From a virus: a stretch of DNA of 64,000 nucleotides. Position numbers and translations under genes: made by a program. Below the pieces are notes generated by a model that was not told the origin of the DNA, searched no databases, and saw only the letters and a list, made by a program, of their open reading frames with translations. Shown piece after piece: positions 14,399 through 21,234 of the stretch. Each line of letters opens with the position of its first letter. Within the stretch, counting starts at the first letter, position 1. Location: positions 1 through 64,000 of the IMG/VR virus record IMGVR_UViG_3300005098_000013. The stretch is one strand, 5' to 3'.

Positions 14399-14819
14399 CA
14401 AAGACACACAATGGAAAGGTACGCCTACAGAATGGCTCGAAAAGTGGGTTAGAGAGCGTGAAGAAGCTCGAACATCGCGGGCCACAGTGAAGTTTGTAAC
14501 AAAGCTTGAAAAGACCTACGTATATCTTGCCACTCACAAGAACTGGGCATATTCAGTAGATGAGTTGAGCGACATAATGGAGATGGATAGGAAAACTGTG
14601 AAGCACGTGCTTAAGCTATTGGAGAAGATAGATGCTGCTGAAATGAAGATGGCAGTTGGCGAAAAGTATTACATATTCAAGCAAGAGATGGACGTGCTTG
14701 AGGCCTACAAGAAGTTTCTAGTGAAGAAATACAGAAGCTGGAGAATGAGTTCAGAGGAGATTGCTGAAGACATAGTAAGAAAAGGACTGGAAAATGTTGG
14801 TGAAAATAGTGCTTCTTGA
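14385..14819 (+). CDS. Winged-helix DNA-binding protein
   Basis: A 144-aa product overlapping the previous gene. Residues about 28-86 (KLEKTYVYLATHKNWAYSVDEL, then DRKTVKHVLKLLEKIDAAEMKMAVGEKYYIF) form a winged helix; the C-terminal part is helical. Probably a transcription factor working with its neighbour. Confidence 0.7.
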   Translation: MNLNSKDTQWKGTPTEWLEKWVREREEARTSRATVKFVTKLEKTYVYLATHKNWAYSVDELSDIMEMDRKTVKHVLKLLEKIDAAEMKMAVGEKYYIFKQEMDVLEAYKKFLVKKYRSWRMSSEEIAEDIVRKGLENVGENSAS

Positions 14820-14964
14820 TGAAAAAGGGAAGGTGGCTAAGATGGAGAGCAGCAAGCCAAGAGAAGAGTTTGAGGCAATAATGCTATTCGAAGATTTGCA
14901 ACACAAGATGTATGCTTCAGAGGTAGGAATGGATAAGAACGCAATGTGCAATCCCAATGCCTAA
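14794..14964 (+). CDS. Small hypothetical protein (56 aa)
   Basis: An overlapping frame from the ATG at 14794 to 14964; both ends overlap neighbours. A short beta-like start (MLVKIVLLDEKGKV) and a helix. Unknown. Confidence 0.45.
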   Translation: MLVKIVLLDEKGKVAKMESSKPREEFEAIMLFEDLQHKMYASEVGMDKNAMCNPNA

Positions 14965-15253
14965 GCCCAAGCAAATCAGGGAGATGGAGAAGATGCCATT
15001 GAAACTGGTTAGAGTGGGCGATGCTATTGCAAGGATTGATGCGAATAAAAAGTTGAAAGAAACGAAGGATGTTCGGAAAGTATTCGTTTGGGGCGGCTGT
15101 CCTTATCTAAAGGATACTGGAAAGGAGTCAAGAAGCGGAAAGATCTGGTATTGTAGTTTTGAGGACAAGTTCTCAAACGATGCAGTGCCGTTTGTTTGTC
15201 AAACTTGTGACAAGTATAAGTTGCATAAAAGTTTGACAACACCACAATGGTAA
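14957..15253 (+). CDS. GCPY-motif Cys-containing protein
   Basis: A 98-aa product with GCPYLKDT near residue 47, WYCSF, and CQTCDKYKLH near the end, the same Cys layout as the gene at 12122. A basic N-terminus. Probably a small metal-binding protein. Confidence 0.6.
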   Translation: MPKPKQIREMEKMPLKLVRVGDAIARIDANKKLKETKDVRKVFVWGGCPYLKDTGKESRSGKIWYCSFEDKFSNDAVPFVCQTCDKYKLHKSLTTPQW

Positions 15254-15272
15254 GTTTAGGAGAAGATGTAAA

Positions 15273-15413
15273 ATGGCAAAGGTGACAATGGAAGATGTGA
15301 AGGAAGTTCTTATTGCAGACCTTGAAAGAATAAGAGAAGAAGATATAGAAGTAACAGACGCTAATATAGATGAGGCACAAAAAAATGATAAAGGAAGCAA
15401 CAACGATTTATGA
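15273..15413 (+). CDS. Small hypothetical protein (46 aa)
   Basis: ATG at 15273 with TTAGGAGAAG upstream. An acidic helical peptide; it overlaps the following small gene. Unknown. Confidence 0.45.
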   Translation: MAKVTMEDVKEVLIADLERIREEDIEVTDANIDEAQKNDKGSNNDL

Positions 15414-15522
15414 TGTGGAACGCGCATGCATGTTGCATCGATTTGCTGAAAACGAAGAAGAAGTTGGTTCGTGGATACTCAGTTTATTGATGCAAGGAGG
15501 AGAACACAAAGCAATGGAATGA
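15385..15522 (+). CDS. Small hypothetical protein (45 aa)
   Basis: Open from the ATG at 15385 to 15522 within the end of the previous frame. A helical product with Cys and His (DVERACMLHRFAENEEE). A/G-rich leader only; moderate doubt. Confidence 0.4.
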   Translation: MIKEATTIYDVERACMLHRFAENEEEVGSWILSLLMQGGEHKAME

Positions 15523-15588
15523 TGCTCACCACAATTAATCATGAGGTGAGAAGGTATGTGTTAAAAGAAATAGGAGGTGAAAAAAAGA

Positions 15589-15855
15589 ATGCCAATAGAA
15601 AGAGATGTGCTAGAAGGTTTGCCTGCTCCTAGTGGAAGAGGGCCAAGTGTATCGAACACAATACTCGAGTTCTTGGAAAGAAGCCCGGATCAAGGCTTCT
15701 CTTACAAAGAGCTGAGGGAAGCTCTGAAACTGAACTCGCAGAGTGTAAGTTCGGCTTGCAAAAGGCTTGCTGAAGCAGAGCCTCCAAAAATTATACGCGG
15801 GCAAGATGCAACTGGCACAGTCTACGTTGCAGTAGCAACTGCGGAAGAGGACTAG
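15589..15855 (+). CDS. Winged-helix DNA-binding protein
   Basis: An 88-aa product; the ATG at 15589 sits after TAGGAGGTG. Residues 20-75 (SNTILEFLERSPDQGFSYKEL, then LNSQSVSSACKRLAEAEPPKIIRG) are a winged helix like that in archaeal regulators. It ends just before a strong terminator hairpin, so it closes a transcription unit. Confidence 0.7.
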   Translation: MPIERDVLEGLPAPSGRGPSVSNTILEFLERSPDQGFSYKELREALKLNSQSVSSACKRLAEAEPPKIIRGQDATGTVYVAVATAEED

Positions 15856-15877
15856 ATTAGATTTGAAAGCAGAATGT

Positions 15878-15915
15878 GGGCTTGCGTTTTTAAGCAAGCC
15901 CAATGTTTTTTTTTT
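15878..15915 (+). terminator. Hairpin plus T-tract terminator
   Basis: GGGCTTGC (15878-15885) and GCAAGCCC (15894-15901) form an 8-bp stem with a T-rich loop, followed four bases later by ten T (15906-15915). It has the shape of a bacterial intrinsic terminator; the T-tract alone would suit archaeal termination. Confidence 0.75.
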
Positions 15916-15932
15916 GGAAGGAGGTGTTTAAG

Positions 15933-16454
15933 GTGAAAAGGTTAGTTTTAAAGAAAAAAGAAGCGGAGAAGGTTGAGATTGAAGAGATACCAGAAGAGAG
16001 GCTAGTAAATGTTAGTGGATATTCAGCATTTGTAACTGGGGATGCTGGCAACAGTGTTGTCGTACGAACATTTGGTAGTTTCGAATACAGAGCGTTTAGT
16101 CTTGATGATGCATTTGACTGGGAAATCGGAATAGATGAGCATGGTGACAAGATTTTAGTGCCGCTAAAGAAGAGACAAGGTAGAATGGAATTAAAGAAAT
16201 TAGTCATAAAGAAAAAAGAAGAAGGAGAAGTTGAAGAGATACCGGAAGATAGGCTGTGCTGGGTTAAGCTGAAAGATCATTATAGAGTTCTTGAAATAAA
16301 CAATGAGGGAGTATATATGGCTGAAAGGGCGGACGGTGACTTCAAAGACAGGGCAATATATCTTCACTATAACTATGATTGGGTACTAGGAAAAGATAAT
16401 ATGGGAAATATATGTTTAGTACCATTGAAGAAAGGAGAAGAAGGAGATGTATGA
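15933..16454 (+). CDS. Hypothetical protein with internal duplication
   Basis: A 173-aa product from the GTG at 15933, using the GGAGGTG site; upstream frames start inside the T-tract. Two repeats of about 80 residues follow each other: each begins with a LVLKKK or LVIKKK run, then EEIPEERL or EEIPEDRL, then FDW or YDW and LVPLKK. The fold is probably beta-rich. Unknown function. Confidence 0.65.
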   Translation: MKRLVLKKKEAEKVEIEEIPEERLVNVSGYSAFVTGDAGNSVVVRTFGSFEYRAFSLDDAFDWEIGIDEHGDKILVPLKKRQGRMELKKLVIKKKEEGEVEEIPEDRLCWVKLKDHYRVLEINNEGVYMAERADGDFKDRAIYLHYNYDWVLGKDNMGNICLVPLKKGEEGDV

Positions 16455-16596
16455 AGTATTTGCAACGTTGGCCTTTTGGATTTGCATACTGCTAACTGTG
16501 CTAGCGATTATAATTTCAGGCATATACATTGCAGCATGGTTAGTTGACAAGATATGCATTTCGATTGACAAAATGCTTAGCGAGGAGAAGAAGTGA
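16447..16596 (+). CDS. Small membrane protein (49 aa)
   Basis: Residues 5-33 (FATLAFWICILLTVLAIIISGIYIAAW) form one membrane segment, followed by a short charged tail. It overlaps the previous gene and is coupled to the next by a TGA/GTG overlap. Confidence 0.6.
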   Translation: MYEVFATLAFWICILLTVLAIIISGIYIAAWLVDKICISIDKMLSEEKK

Positions 16597-16895
16597 ATGA
16601 TGTGCTGCTGCTTTGCATAGGTATCTTTGGTTGCGGAGCCTTCCTTATAACTATAGGGCCTTGGCTAGTCTACACAATCTTAACTGCAATAGAGGCTCTG
16701 ATTGCTACGGAAGGCGATTTTAAAGTTAGTGAGCCTACGGATAATGTAGATGGGTTGGAAGAGGTTCTGGTTGGCTCAGGTGACAAGGAAGCAATGAGGC
16801 CTACTAGGAGAGCAATTAGGAGAGGCATTGTGAGTGGAGGTGAAAAGATGAGACCAATGAAGCGTGTAACAAATGTAAAAGAGAAGAGGAAGTAA
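16593..16895 (+). CDS. Membrane protein with basic tail (100 aa)
   Basis: GTG start at 16593 overlapping the previous stop. The first 35 residues are hydrophobic (VLLLCIGIFGCGAFLITIGP and onwards), one or two membrane segments; the tail is basic (RPTRRAIRRG). Together with the gene at 16447 it may form a small membrane pair such as a holin-like unit, which is a guess. Confidence 0.55.
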   Translation: MNDVLLLCIGIFGCGAFLITIGPWLVYTILTAIEALIATEGDFKVSEPTDNVDGLEEVLVGSGDKEAMRPTRRAIRRGIVSGGEKMRPMKRVTNVKEKRK

Positions 16896-17093
16896 ATGAA
16901 AAAAAGAGAGTATGATGTTGTAGCAAAGGCAGTAGAGCCGCCGATTAGAGTGTATTGGAGAGCTAAAGAAGGAGATGAGCTTTCTTATGACGACGCTTAT
17001 ACTATGGAAGATGCAGAACGTATGAGAGATGAGCTTATTGGAGCAGACTTCATAGATGTAGAAATTGTTGTCAAAGGAAAAGATAAGGTGTAG
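16896..17093 (+). CDS. Hypothetical protein (65 aa)
   Basis: Begins directly after the previous stop. The order IRVYWRAKEGD, then DAERMRDELIGADFIDVEIVV, looks like a small alpha/beta domain of the kind found in short phage proteins. A hairpin with terminator-like features follows. Confidence 0.6.
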   Translation: MKKREYDVVAKAVEPPIRVYWRAKEGDELSYDDAYTMEDAERMRDELIGADFIDVEIVVKGKDKV

Positions 17094-17105
17094 GTGTTGT
17101 AAAAG

Positions 17106-17140
17106 TTGGCAAGCTTGTAATTAGCTTGCCAATTTAATTT
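17106..17140 (+). terminator. Terminator-like hairpin
   Basis: TTGGCAAGCT (17106-17115) and AGCTTGCCAA (17123-17132) form a perfect 10-bp stem, followed by TTTAATTT. It stands between the gene at 16896 and the tRNA-like element at 17141. Confidence 0.65.
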
Positions 17141-17207
17141 GAGGCAATATGGTAACAAAATAGTAGCCTGTGCTGCTTGAGTGGGAGTTCGACTCTTCCT
17201 TGCCTCA
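17141..17207 (+). tRNA. tRNA-like element, D-arm reduced
   Basis: GAGGCAA (17141-17147) pairs with TTGCCTC (17200-17206), and GGGAG/CTTCC with loop TTCGACT forms a correct T-arm. The remaining 35 nt are too short for normal D and anticodon arms. AGC-CTGTGCT-GCT could form a weak anticodon arm reading GTG (His), but residue 37 would be C. It is a degenerate tRNA, a D-armless tRNA or a tRNA mimic. Confidence 0.5.
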
Positions 17208-17225
17208 ATGAGGTGAGAAAAAGAA

Positions 17226-17324
17226 ATGGATGAAGAAGACGAAATAGCAAAGATAGAAGAGGTACACGAGAGAGCTACATGGAGGCAACAACTCTATGAC
17301 CTGGAAGGTGAGGAGAGATGTTGA
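17226..17324 (+). CDS. Small hypothetical protein (32 aa)
   Basis: Follows a GAGGTGAG site and overlaps the next start. Acidic and helical with a Trp. Unknown. Confidence 0.45.
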   Translation: MDEEDEIAKIEEVHERATWRQQLYDLEGEERC

Positions 17325-17578
17325 AGGAAATACACATAGTGGTAAGGACAGATAATGTGAAGGAAATCAAGTATGTGTTTCAGAAAGTCGACGAGGCTGC
17401 TGAGCTTGTTGGAGTAGACAAGATGCAACTATCGATGGTAGACAAAGAAAAGAAGTTGTGGTGGAAAGGAGGTGTGAAAGAAATGAGCGAGAGAACAAGG
17501 AACTGGGTTGGCATAGCAATTGTTGCAAGCATTACGTTTGCAATTAGTTGCACCATAACGGTTCTGTCATTAACCTGA
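17318..17578 (+). CDS. C-terminal tail-anchored protein (86 aa)
   Basis: A soluble N-terminal part (an EIHIVVRTDNVKEIKYVFQK pattern) and one C-terminal membrane segment (WVGIAIVASITFAISCTITV). Overlaps the previous gene; ribosome site GGTGAGGAG. Unknown. Confidence 0.6.
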   Translation: MLKEIHIVVRTDNVKEIKYVFQKVDEAAELVGVDKMQLSMVDKEKKLWWKGGVKEMSERTRNWVGIAIVASITFAISCTITVLSLT

Positions 17579-17632
17579 GAAAAGGTTAGGGTCTGCTTCA
17601 GGAGAAGAGAGTGTTAGGAGGTAAAGAAAAGA

Positions 17633-17770
17633 ATGAAAGCAAAGTATGTGAAAGTCTTGAAAGAAGAGTTAGAGGAGCATATAGAGGAGGCAAGTAGGCG
17701 AATAGAGTATTGGAAAGGTAGGAAGGCAGCATTCGAGCAGCTTTTGAAACAAAAGGAGGGAGAGATGTGA
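17633..17770 (+). CDS. Small coiled-coil protein (45 aa)
   Basis: A TTAGGAGG site precedes the ATG. Entirely helical, charged, heptad-like (VLKEELEEHIEEASRRIEYW). TGA/GTG overlap with the next gene. Confidence 0.5.
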   Translation: MKAKYVKVLKEELEEHIEEASRRIEYWKGRKAAFEQLLKQKEGEM

Positions 17771-18036
17771 CGTATGAGTATGAGATCCTAGCTTGCGTAG
17801 TGCCAAATTATTTGGCGTCACTTAGCGCGGAGCTGAGTAAGATAGAAGTGGTGAAAGCGAATCCGCTAGGAACGTGGGTAAGGATTGGTTATGTTAGAAC
17901 CAGCAGAAAGTTGGACGATGAAAACATGGAGAAGATTAGGAAAACGTTTAGAGGAAAGTTGAAACATTTGCAACAGTGGGCACATGGATCGATTAGAAAG
18001 TTTGAAATAAGACAATTGGTACCTAAGGAAGGTTAG
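17767..18036 (+). CDS. Hypothetical protein (89 aa)
   Basis: GTG start at 17767 overlapping the previous stop. Two beta-like segments (YEILACVVPNYL, WVRIGYVRT) around helices, and a basic C-terminus. Unknown. Confidence 0.55.
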   Translation: MTYEYEILACVVPNYLASLSAELSKIEVVKANPLGTWVRIGYVRTSRKLDDENMEKIRKTFRGKLKHLQQWAHGSIRKFEIRQLVPKEG

Positions 18037-18045
18037 GCGAGGAAG

Positions 18046-18111
18046 ATGAGTGAAGAGGGCTATAATAAGTTAGTAGACAATAGAGGAGGTGAAGAAGATG
18101 AATGGAAATAG
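18046..18111 (+). CDS. Very short frame (21 aa), doubtful
   Basis: An ATG with a purine-rich leader and a 21-residue acidic product that overlaps the ribosome site and start of the next gene. It could be a translation-coupling frame and nothing more. Confidence 0.2.
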   Translation: MSEEGYNKLVDNRGGEEDEWK

Positions 18112-18325
18112 TGGCCTTAGGAGATTTCAATTAAACCCAACAGGTGTACAAGCAACTGAGGTAGTGAAGAGAAAGAAGCCAGAGATGCAGAAAGTGAAGA
18201 TAAAGATTGTTGTGGAAAGTGAAAAAGAAATTAGAGATGGCGTAATAGAAGAAGAATGGTTAGCAAACATGACAATGACTGAAGTAATGGAACAGATTAT
18301 AGAGGCAATAAAGGAGATAGAATAA
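18098..18325 (+). CDS. Hypothetical protein (75 aa)
   Basis: AGGAGGTG site; the ATG at 18098 is chosen over the GTG at 18089. A basic N-terminus and a beta strand (KVKIKIVVESE), then an acidic helix. Unknown. Confidence 0.6.
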   Translation: MNGNSGLRRFQLNPTGVQATEVVKRKKPEMQKVKIKIVVESEKEIRDGVIEEEWLANMTMTEVMEQIIEAIKEIE

Positions 18326-18375
18326 GAAGAGGAGGCTGCCATGAAGGAACTGCATCGCTAAGCCCAGCACTGGGC

Positions 18376-18777
18376 ATGGGAGAGAAGATGAAGGAAATAA
18401 AACGCATCTTGAGTGTAGAGGAGGCAGAAGAGTTAAGGCAATGTTTACGAAAGAAGAAGTTCGCATTTCGCAACCGTTTCAGTGGCTACGAGGAGGTAAT
18501 TCATTACACTACAAGTACACGGCTAAAGGTCCACTTTATCTTTTCTCCGTGTCTTGGTTCAGATGGTGAAGATATGATAAAGGTGAAGTTTCATATTGAT
18601 AATGTGTACGAGAAACATCACAGACTATCAACTAAGCTAAAGGATTATGAACGTATTCTTAAATGGTTGGCTTTGCCATCTGAATTAGCATTTGGTTTGA
18701 CAGGTGCATTTACAAAAAAGAAGTGGGTTGCAAAGAGGTTCAGGAGAAGAGCATTAGGGTCAAAAAACAAAAAATGA
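18376..18777 (+). CDS. Hypothetical basic protein (133 aa)
   Basis: Either the ATG at 18376 or the one at 18388 (with GGGAGAG upstream). Contains helical and beta segments and ends in a strongly basic stretch (KKKWVAKRFRRRALGSKNKK). The stop overlaps the next start. No family recognised. Confidence 0.6.
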   Translation: MGEKMKEIKRILSVEEAEELRQCLRKKKFAFRNRFSGYEEVIHYTTSTRLKVHFIFSPCLGSDGEDMIKVKFHIDNVYEKHHRLSTKLKDYERILKWLALPSELAFGLTGAFTKKKWVAKRFRRRALGSKNKK

Positions 18778-18899
18778 ATAAAAGCTATGCTGGTAATTGG
18801 AGACCGCACTGTTCAAAGTGTGGTAGGTTCGTGGGCAAAGATGGACTCTTTGATGTATCCTATGATGATTACACGGGAGGTTATGAGTATGAAAGGTAA
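18774..18899 (+). CDS. Small CxxC protein (41 aa)
   Basis: The product NWRPHCSKCGRFVGKDG, followed by DVSYDDYTGGYEYE, resembles small zinc-binding proteins of tailed phages. It overlaps the previous stop. Its reading frame differs from a longer overlapping frame at 18787, whose upstream part is therefore judged spurious. Confidence 0.55.
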   Translation: MNKSYAGNWRPHCSKCGRFVGKDGLFDVSYDDYTGGYEYER

Positions 18900-18912
18900 A
18901 GAAGAAGGAATG

Positions 18913-19266
18913 GCCAAAAATAAGAAAAGCAAAGTGGAAGAAAAGAATATAGAATTAATTAAGGAATGCATTTTTGATTGCATTCAAAAGTGGTTAGCAG
19001 ACAAGAGACGAGGCCCATTTTCATGGGTAGATGATGGGCTAGCATCCTATGATGGAATAGGACGAGATGCTGCATATAAGTTGCATTGGGGATGGGTTGG
19101 TGCATGGAATGAAAGTGGCAGAGAGAAAACAATGCATGTATTTTTGCGCGAATGGGCAACAGATAGCAATATACGTGCTGCTATAGAAAGGGAGGATTTT
19201 TCGTTGATGCCTGGCACTTATGTTCCAGATAAAGTTGGTACATTCAAAAGGTTAGAGGGTGAATAG
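18913..19266 (+). CDS. Hypothetical protein (117 aa)
   Basis: The ATG at 18913 has AGAAGGA upstream; earlier in-frame starts lie within the small gene at 18774. Many Trp and aromatic residues (KLHWGWVGAWNESG, VFLREWATD). No family recognised. Confidence 0.6.
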   Translation, partial: AKNKKSKVEEKNIELIKECIFDCIQKWLADKRRGPFSWVDDGLASYDGIGRDAAYKLHWGWVGAWNESGREKTMHVFLREWATDSNIRAAIEREDFSLMPGTYVPDKVGTFKRLEGE

Positions 19267-19267
19267 T

Positions 19268-19429
19268 ATGATGAAAGAGCCAATGGTTCAAATAGCTTGC
19301 TTGATGGATGTTGATTTGGTCGCAAAACTAGAGGTAGTTAAGAAGGAGAAAGGGAAGAGAACAGGGTGGATAGTTAGGGAAGCTGTTAAGAGATATTTGG
19401 ATGATGAAATCAAAAGGACAGGGGGGTGA
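19268..19429 (+). CDS. Ribbon-helix-helix regulator (53 aa)
   Basis: MVQIACLMDVDLVAKLEVVK, then GWIVREAVKRYLDDEI, fits the beta strand, helix A, helix B order of CopG/Arc-type DNA-binding proteins. These bind operators as dimers of dimers. Likely a viral transcription repressor. Confidence 0.65.
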   Translation: MMKEPMVQIACLMDVDLVAKLEVVKKEKGKRTGWIVREAVKRYLDDEIKRTGG

Positions 19430-19439
19430 ATAAGAAAAG

Positions 19440-19688
19440 ATGGAAGAAGGAGAAGAAGGTGGTTTGATGGGGTGGTACAATGATGAGGATGTAAAGCCAA
19501 TAGTTGAAGTAGAGTTGGCAGGACCAAGCGGAAATGTGTTTGCAATAATGGGAAACGCAAGTGCTAAGTTAAGGAGAGCAAACCGCAGTGAAGAGGCAAA
19601 AGAAATGGTTAGCAGAGTAGTAAAGGCAAAGAGTTATGAAGAGGCACTGGAAATTATTGAAGAGTATGTAAGACTCATAAAGTGGTGA
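19440..19688 (+). CDS. Hypothetical protein (82 aa)
   Basis: Acidic with Gly-rich stretches (EEGEEGGLMG), then a helical C-terminal half (SEEAKEMVSRVVKAKSYEEAL). It overlaps the next gene region. Unknown. Confidence 0.6.
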   Translation: MEEGEEGGLMGWYNDEDVKPIVEVELAGPSGNVFAIMGNASAKLRRANRSEEAKEMVSRVVKAKSYEEALEIIEEYVRLIKW

Positions 19689-19690
19689 AG

Positions 19691-20308
19691 ATGGAAAAGA
19701 TAGAACAAATCTTTAGGCATTCTGCCCATCTCAAAATACTGCTTCTGTACCATAAGAATAATGAACTTATAACAACAATTGGCAAACTCGCAGAAAAAAT
19801 TGGAATGAGTCAAGTGTCTGTAAGGAATGCAGTCAACGATCTTGCGGAGGCAAGAGTGCTAGATGCGTTATATACAGGAAGAAGGCGTGTTATAAGAATT
19901 GCCAATACAACGCAAGCACAGTTAGTTTTTAGTTTTATCGAGGAAATAAATAATGCCGAAGAAAAGCAGCGTTTTGTTTTGAGCTCGGACTGGTTGAACG
20001 AAGCTATAGGTAGGCCAAAGCCAAGAAAATTAAAAGATGTGCTTTCTTTGTGTCACAAGACGCCACACTATAAGTATATTTGCGATGCACTGCAAACTAG
20101 CAATGGTGAGGTAGAAGAGTTGTACCAGGAATATTGTGCGTTATGCAAGTCGAAAAATGTTAAGCCCCTAAAAGAGGTTACAATATCAGGGTATTTAAGG
20201 GGGCTTGTTAGAGAAGGCAAGGTAATACAAGATAAAAGAAAGCATGTAGATAAAGGAAGGTATAGAGTCAAAGAGAAGGTAGGAGTTGAAGATAGAAGCA
20301 GAAGGTGA
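19691..20308 (+). CDS. Protein with two winged helices, Orc1/Cdc6-like C-terminus (putative)
   Basis: A 205-aa product from the ATG at 19691. The N-terminal domain (residues 8-65: HLKILLLYHKNNELITTIGKL, then SQVSVRNAVNDLAEARVLDALYTGRR) is a winged helix. The C-terminal part (ELYQEYCALCKSKNVKPLKE, then ISGYLRGLVREGKVIQDK, then GRYRVKEK) resembles the winged helix of archaeal Orc1/Cdc6 initiators, but there is no AAA+ domain. It lies beside the AT palindromes at 20.35 kb, so it may bind them. Confidence 0.6.
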   Translation: MEKIEQIFRHSAHLKILLLYHKNNELITTIGKLAEKIGMSQVSVRNAVNDLAEARVLDALYTGRRRVIRIANTTQAQLVFSFIEEINNAEEKQRFVLSSDWLNEAIGRPKPRKLKDVLSLCHKTPHYKYICDALQTSNGEVEELYQEYCALCKSKNVKPLKEVTISGYLRGLVREGKVIQDKRKHVDKGRYRVKEKVGVEDRSRR

Positions 20309-20470
20309 TGAGGTTTTACGAGAAACGGCAAATCAACGATTTAAATGAATAATAATAAGTCTTTATTATTATCGAGAAATGAAGTATTAAAAAATTGAAG
20401 GCTTAAAAAGAAATAATAATATTGAATTATTATTACTACTAATGAATCAAAAAAAAAGGAACGAGGCTTC
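20309..20470. repeat. Convergent intergenic region with AT palindromes
   Basis: Two palindromes stand between converging transcription units: ATAATAATAA/TTATTATTAT (20349-20372, 4-nt centre) and AATAATAAT/ATTATTATT (20412-20434, 5-nt centre). They are of the same type as those at 763-914 and 46970-47155. They may act as terminators in both directions or as binding sites. Confidence 0.7.
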
Positions 20471-21214
20471 TCATTCCTGTTTCTTATTAGCCTCGTACCA
20501 TTCTTTTGCTCTTTTCCATTCCTCTGCAGTCAAGGCTGGATCCGGGAAACCTGTTTCGCAGAAGCCTTTCACTCGATTCCAACAGCTATCGCACCTTAGA
20601 CATGGCCGTTCAGCACCCTCGTAGCAACTCCAGCTCAGCTCAAAAGGTGCATTGGCTTTCCAACCTAACAATATTATATCTGCCTTGCTTAAGTTTCCCA
20701 GATGATGTATTCTTAGGTCATGTTTGCCTCTTGCCCATCTTTCACCGCCCATTGTTATAGCTTGTTGCATCTTCACTAAATATTCCGGTCTGCAATCGCA
20801 ATAATTTGAGTAGTCCACCACGTTGGTCGCGATGAAGACGTTATCGGCTCCAATCGACTCGGCTAAGCCTGCAGCTATACTCAAGAACATAGTATTCCTC
20901 AGTGGCACATATGTAACTGCTGCTTCATCGTCTCCTAACTCCTTATGTTCCGGAATCTCATCGGTTAAGAGAGCACTCTTAAAGAGTTGCTTCACGAACT
21001 TTAGCTCTGCAAATCTCCACTTGATTCCTAACTTGAATGCTATCTTCCTTGCTGCCTCTACTTCCTTCACATGCTTTTGTCCGTACCCAAATGTCAAAGC
21101 TGTTACCTCATATCCTTTCTTTACTGCAGTTGCTGTAAGTGCACAAGAATCCAAGCCACCGCTTAACAAGCACACAGCTTTCTTATTTGGCATATGTCTT
21201 ACATTCTTTTTCAT
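20471..21214 (-). CDS. queC: 7-cyano-7-deazaguanine (preQ0) synthase QueC
   Basis: A 247-aa product, normal family length. SGGLDS at residues 18-23 is the PP-loop ATP-binding motif; the later FGYGQKH and VPLRNTMFLSIAAG are QueC signatures; the C-terminal Cys cluster CYEGAERPCLRCDSC binds zinc. The enzyme converts 7-carboxy-7-deazaguanine to preQ0 using ATP and ammonia. Strong TTAGGAGGTGAG site. It lies 20 bp downstream of the MptA/FolE2 homologue on the same strand and completes the preQ0 route with queD and queE. Confidence 0.93.
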   Translation of the reverse strand: MKKNVRHMPNKKAVCLLSGGLDSCALTATAVKKGYEVTALTFGYGQKHVKEVEAARKIAFKLGIKWRFAELKFVKQLFKSALLTDEIPEHKELGDDEAAVTYVPLRNTMFLSIAAGLAESIGADNVFIATNVVDYSNYCDCRPEYLVKMQQAITMGGERWARGKHDLRIHHLGNLSKADIILLGWKANAPFELSWSCYEGAERPCLRCDSCWNRVKGFCETGFPDPALTAEEWKRAKEWYEANKKQE

Positions 21215-21234
21215 TCTTTTCTCACCTCCTAAAC

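Noticed and set aside
18787-18912. Upstream extension of the 18913 gene
   Set aside because: The same bases encode a more protein-like CxxC product in another frame (18774-18899), and the shorter start has its own ribosome site.
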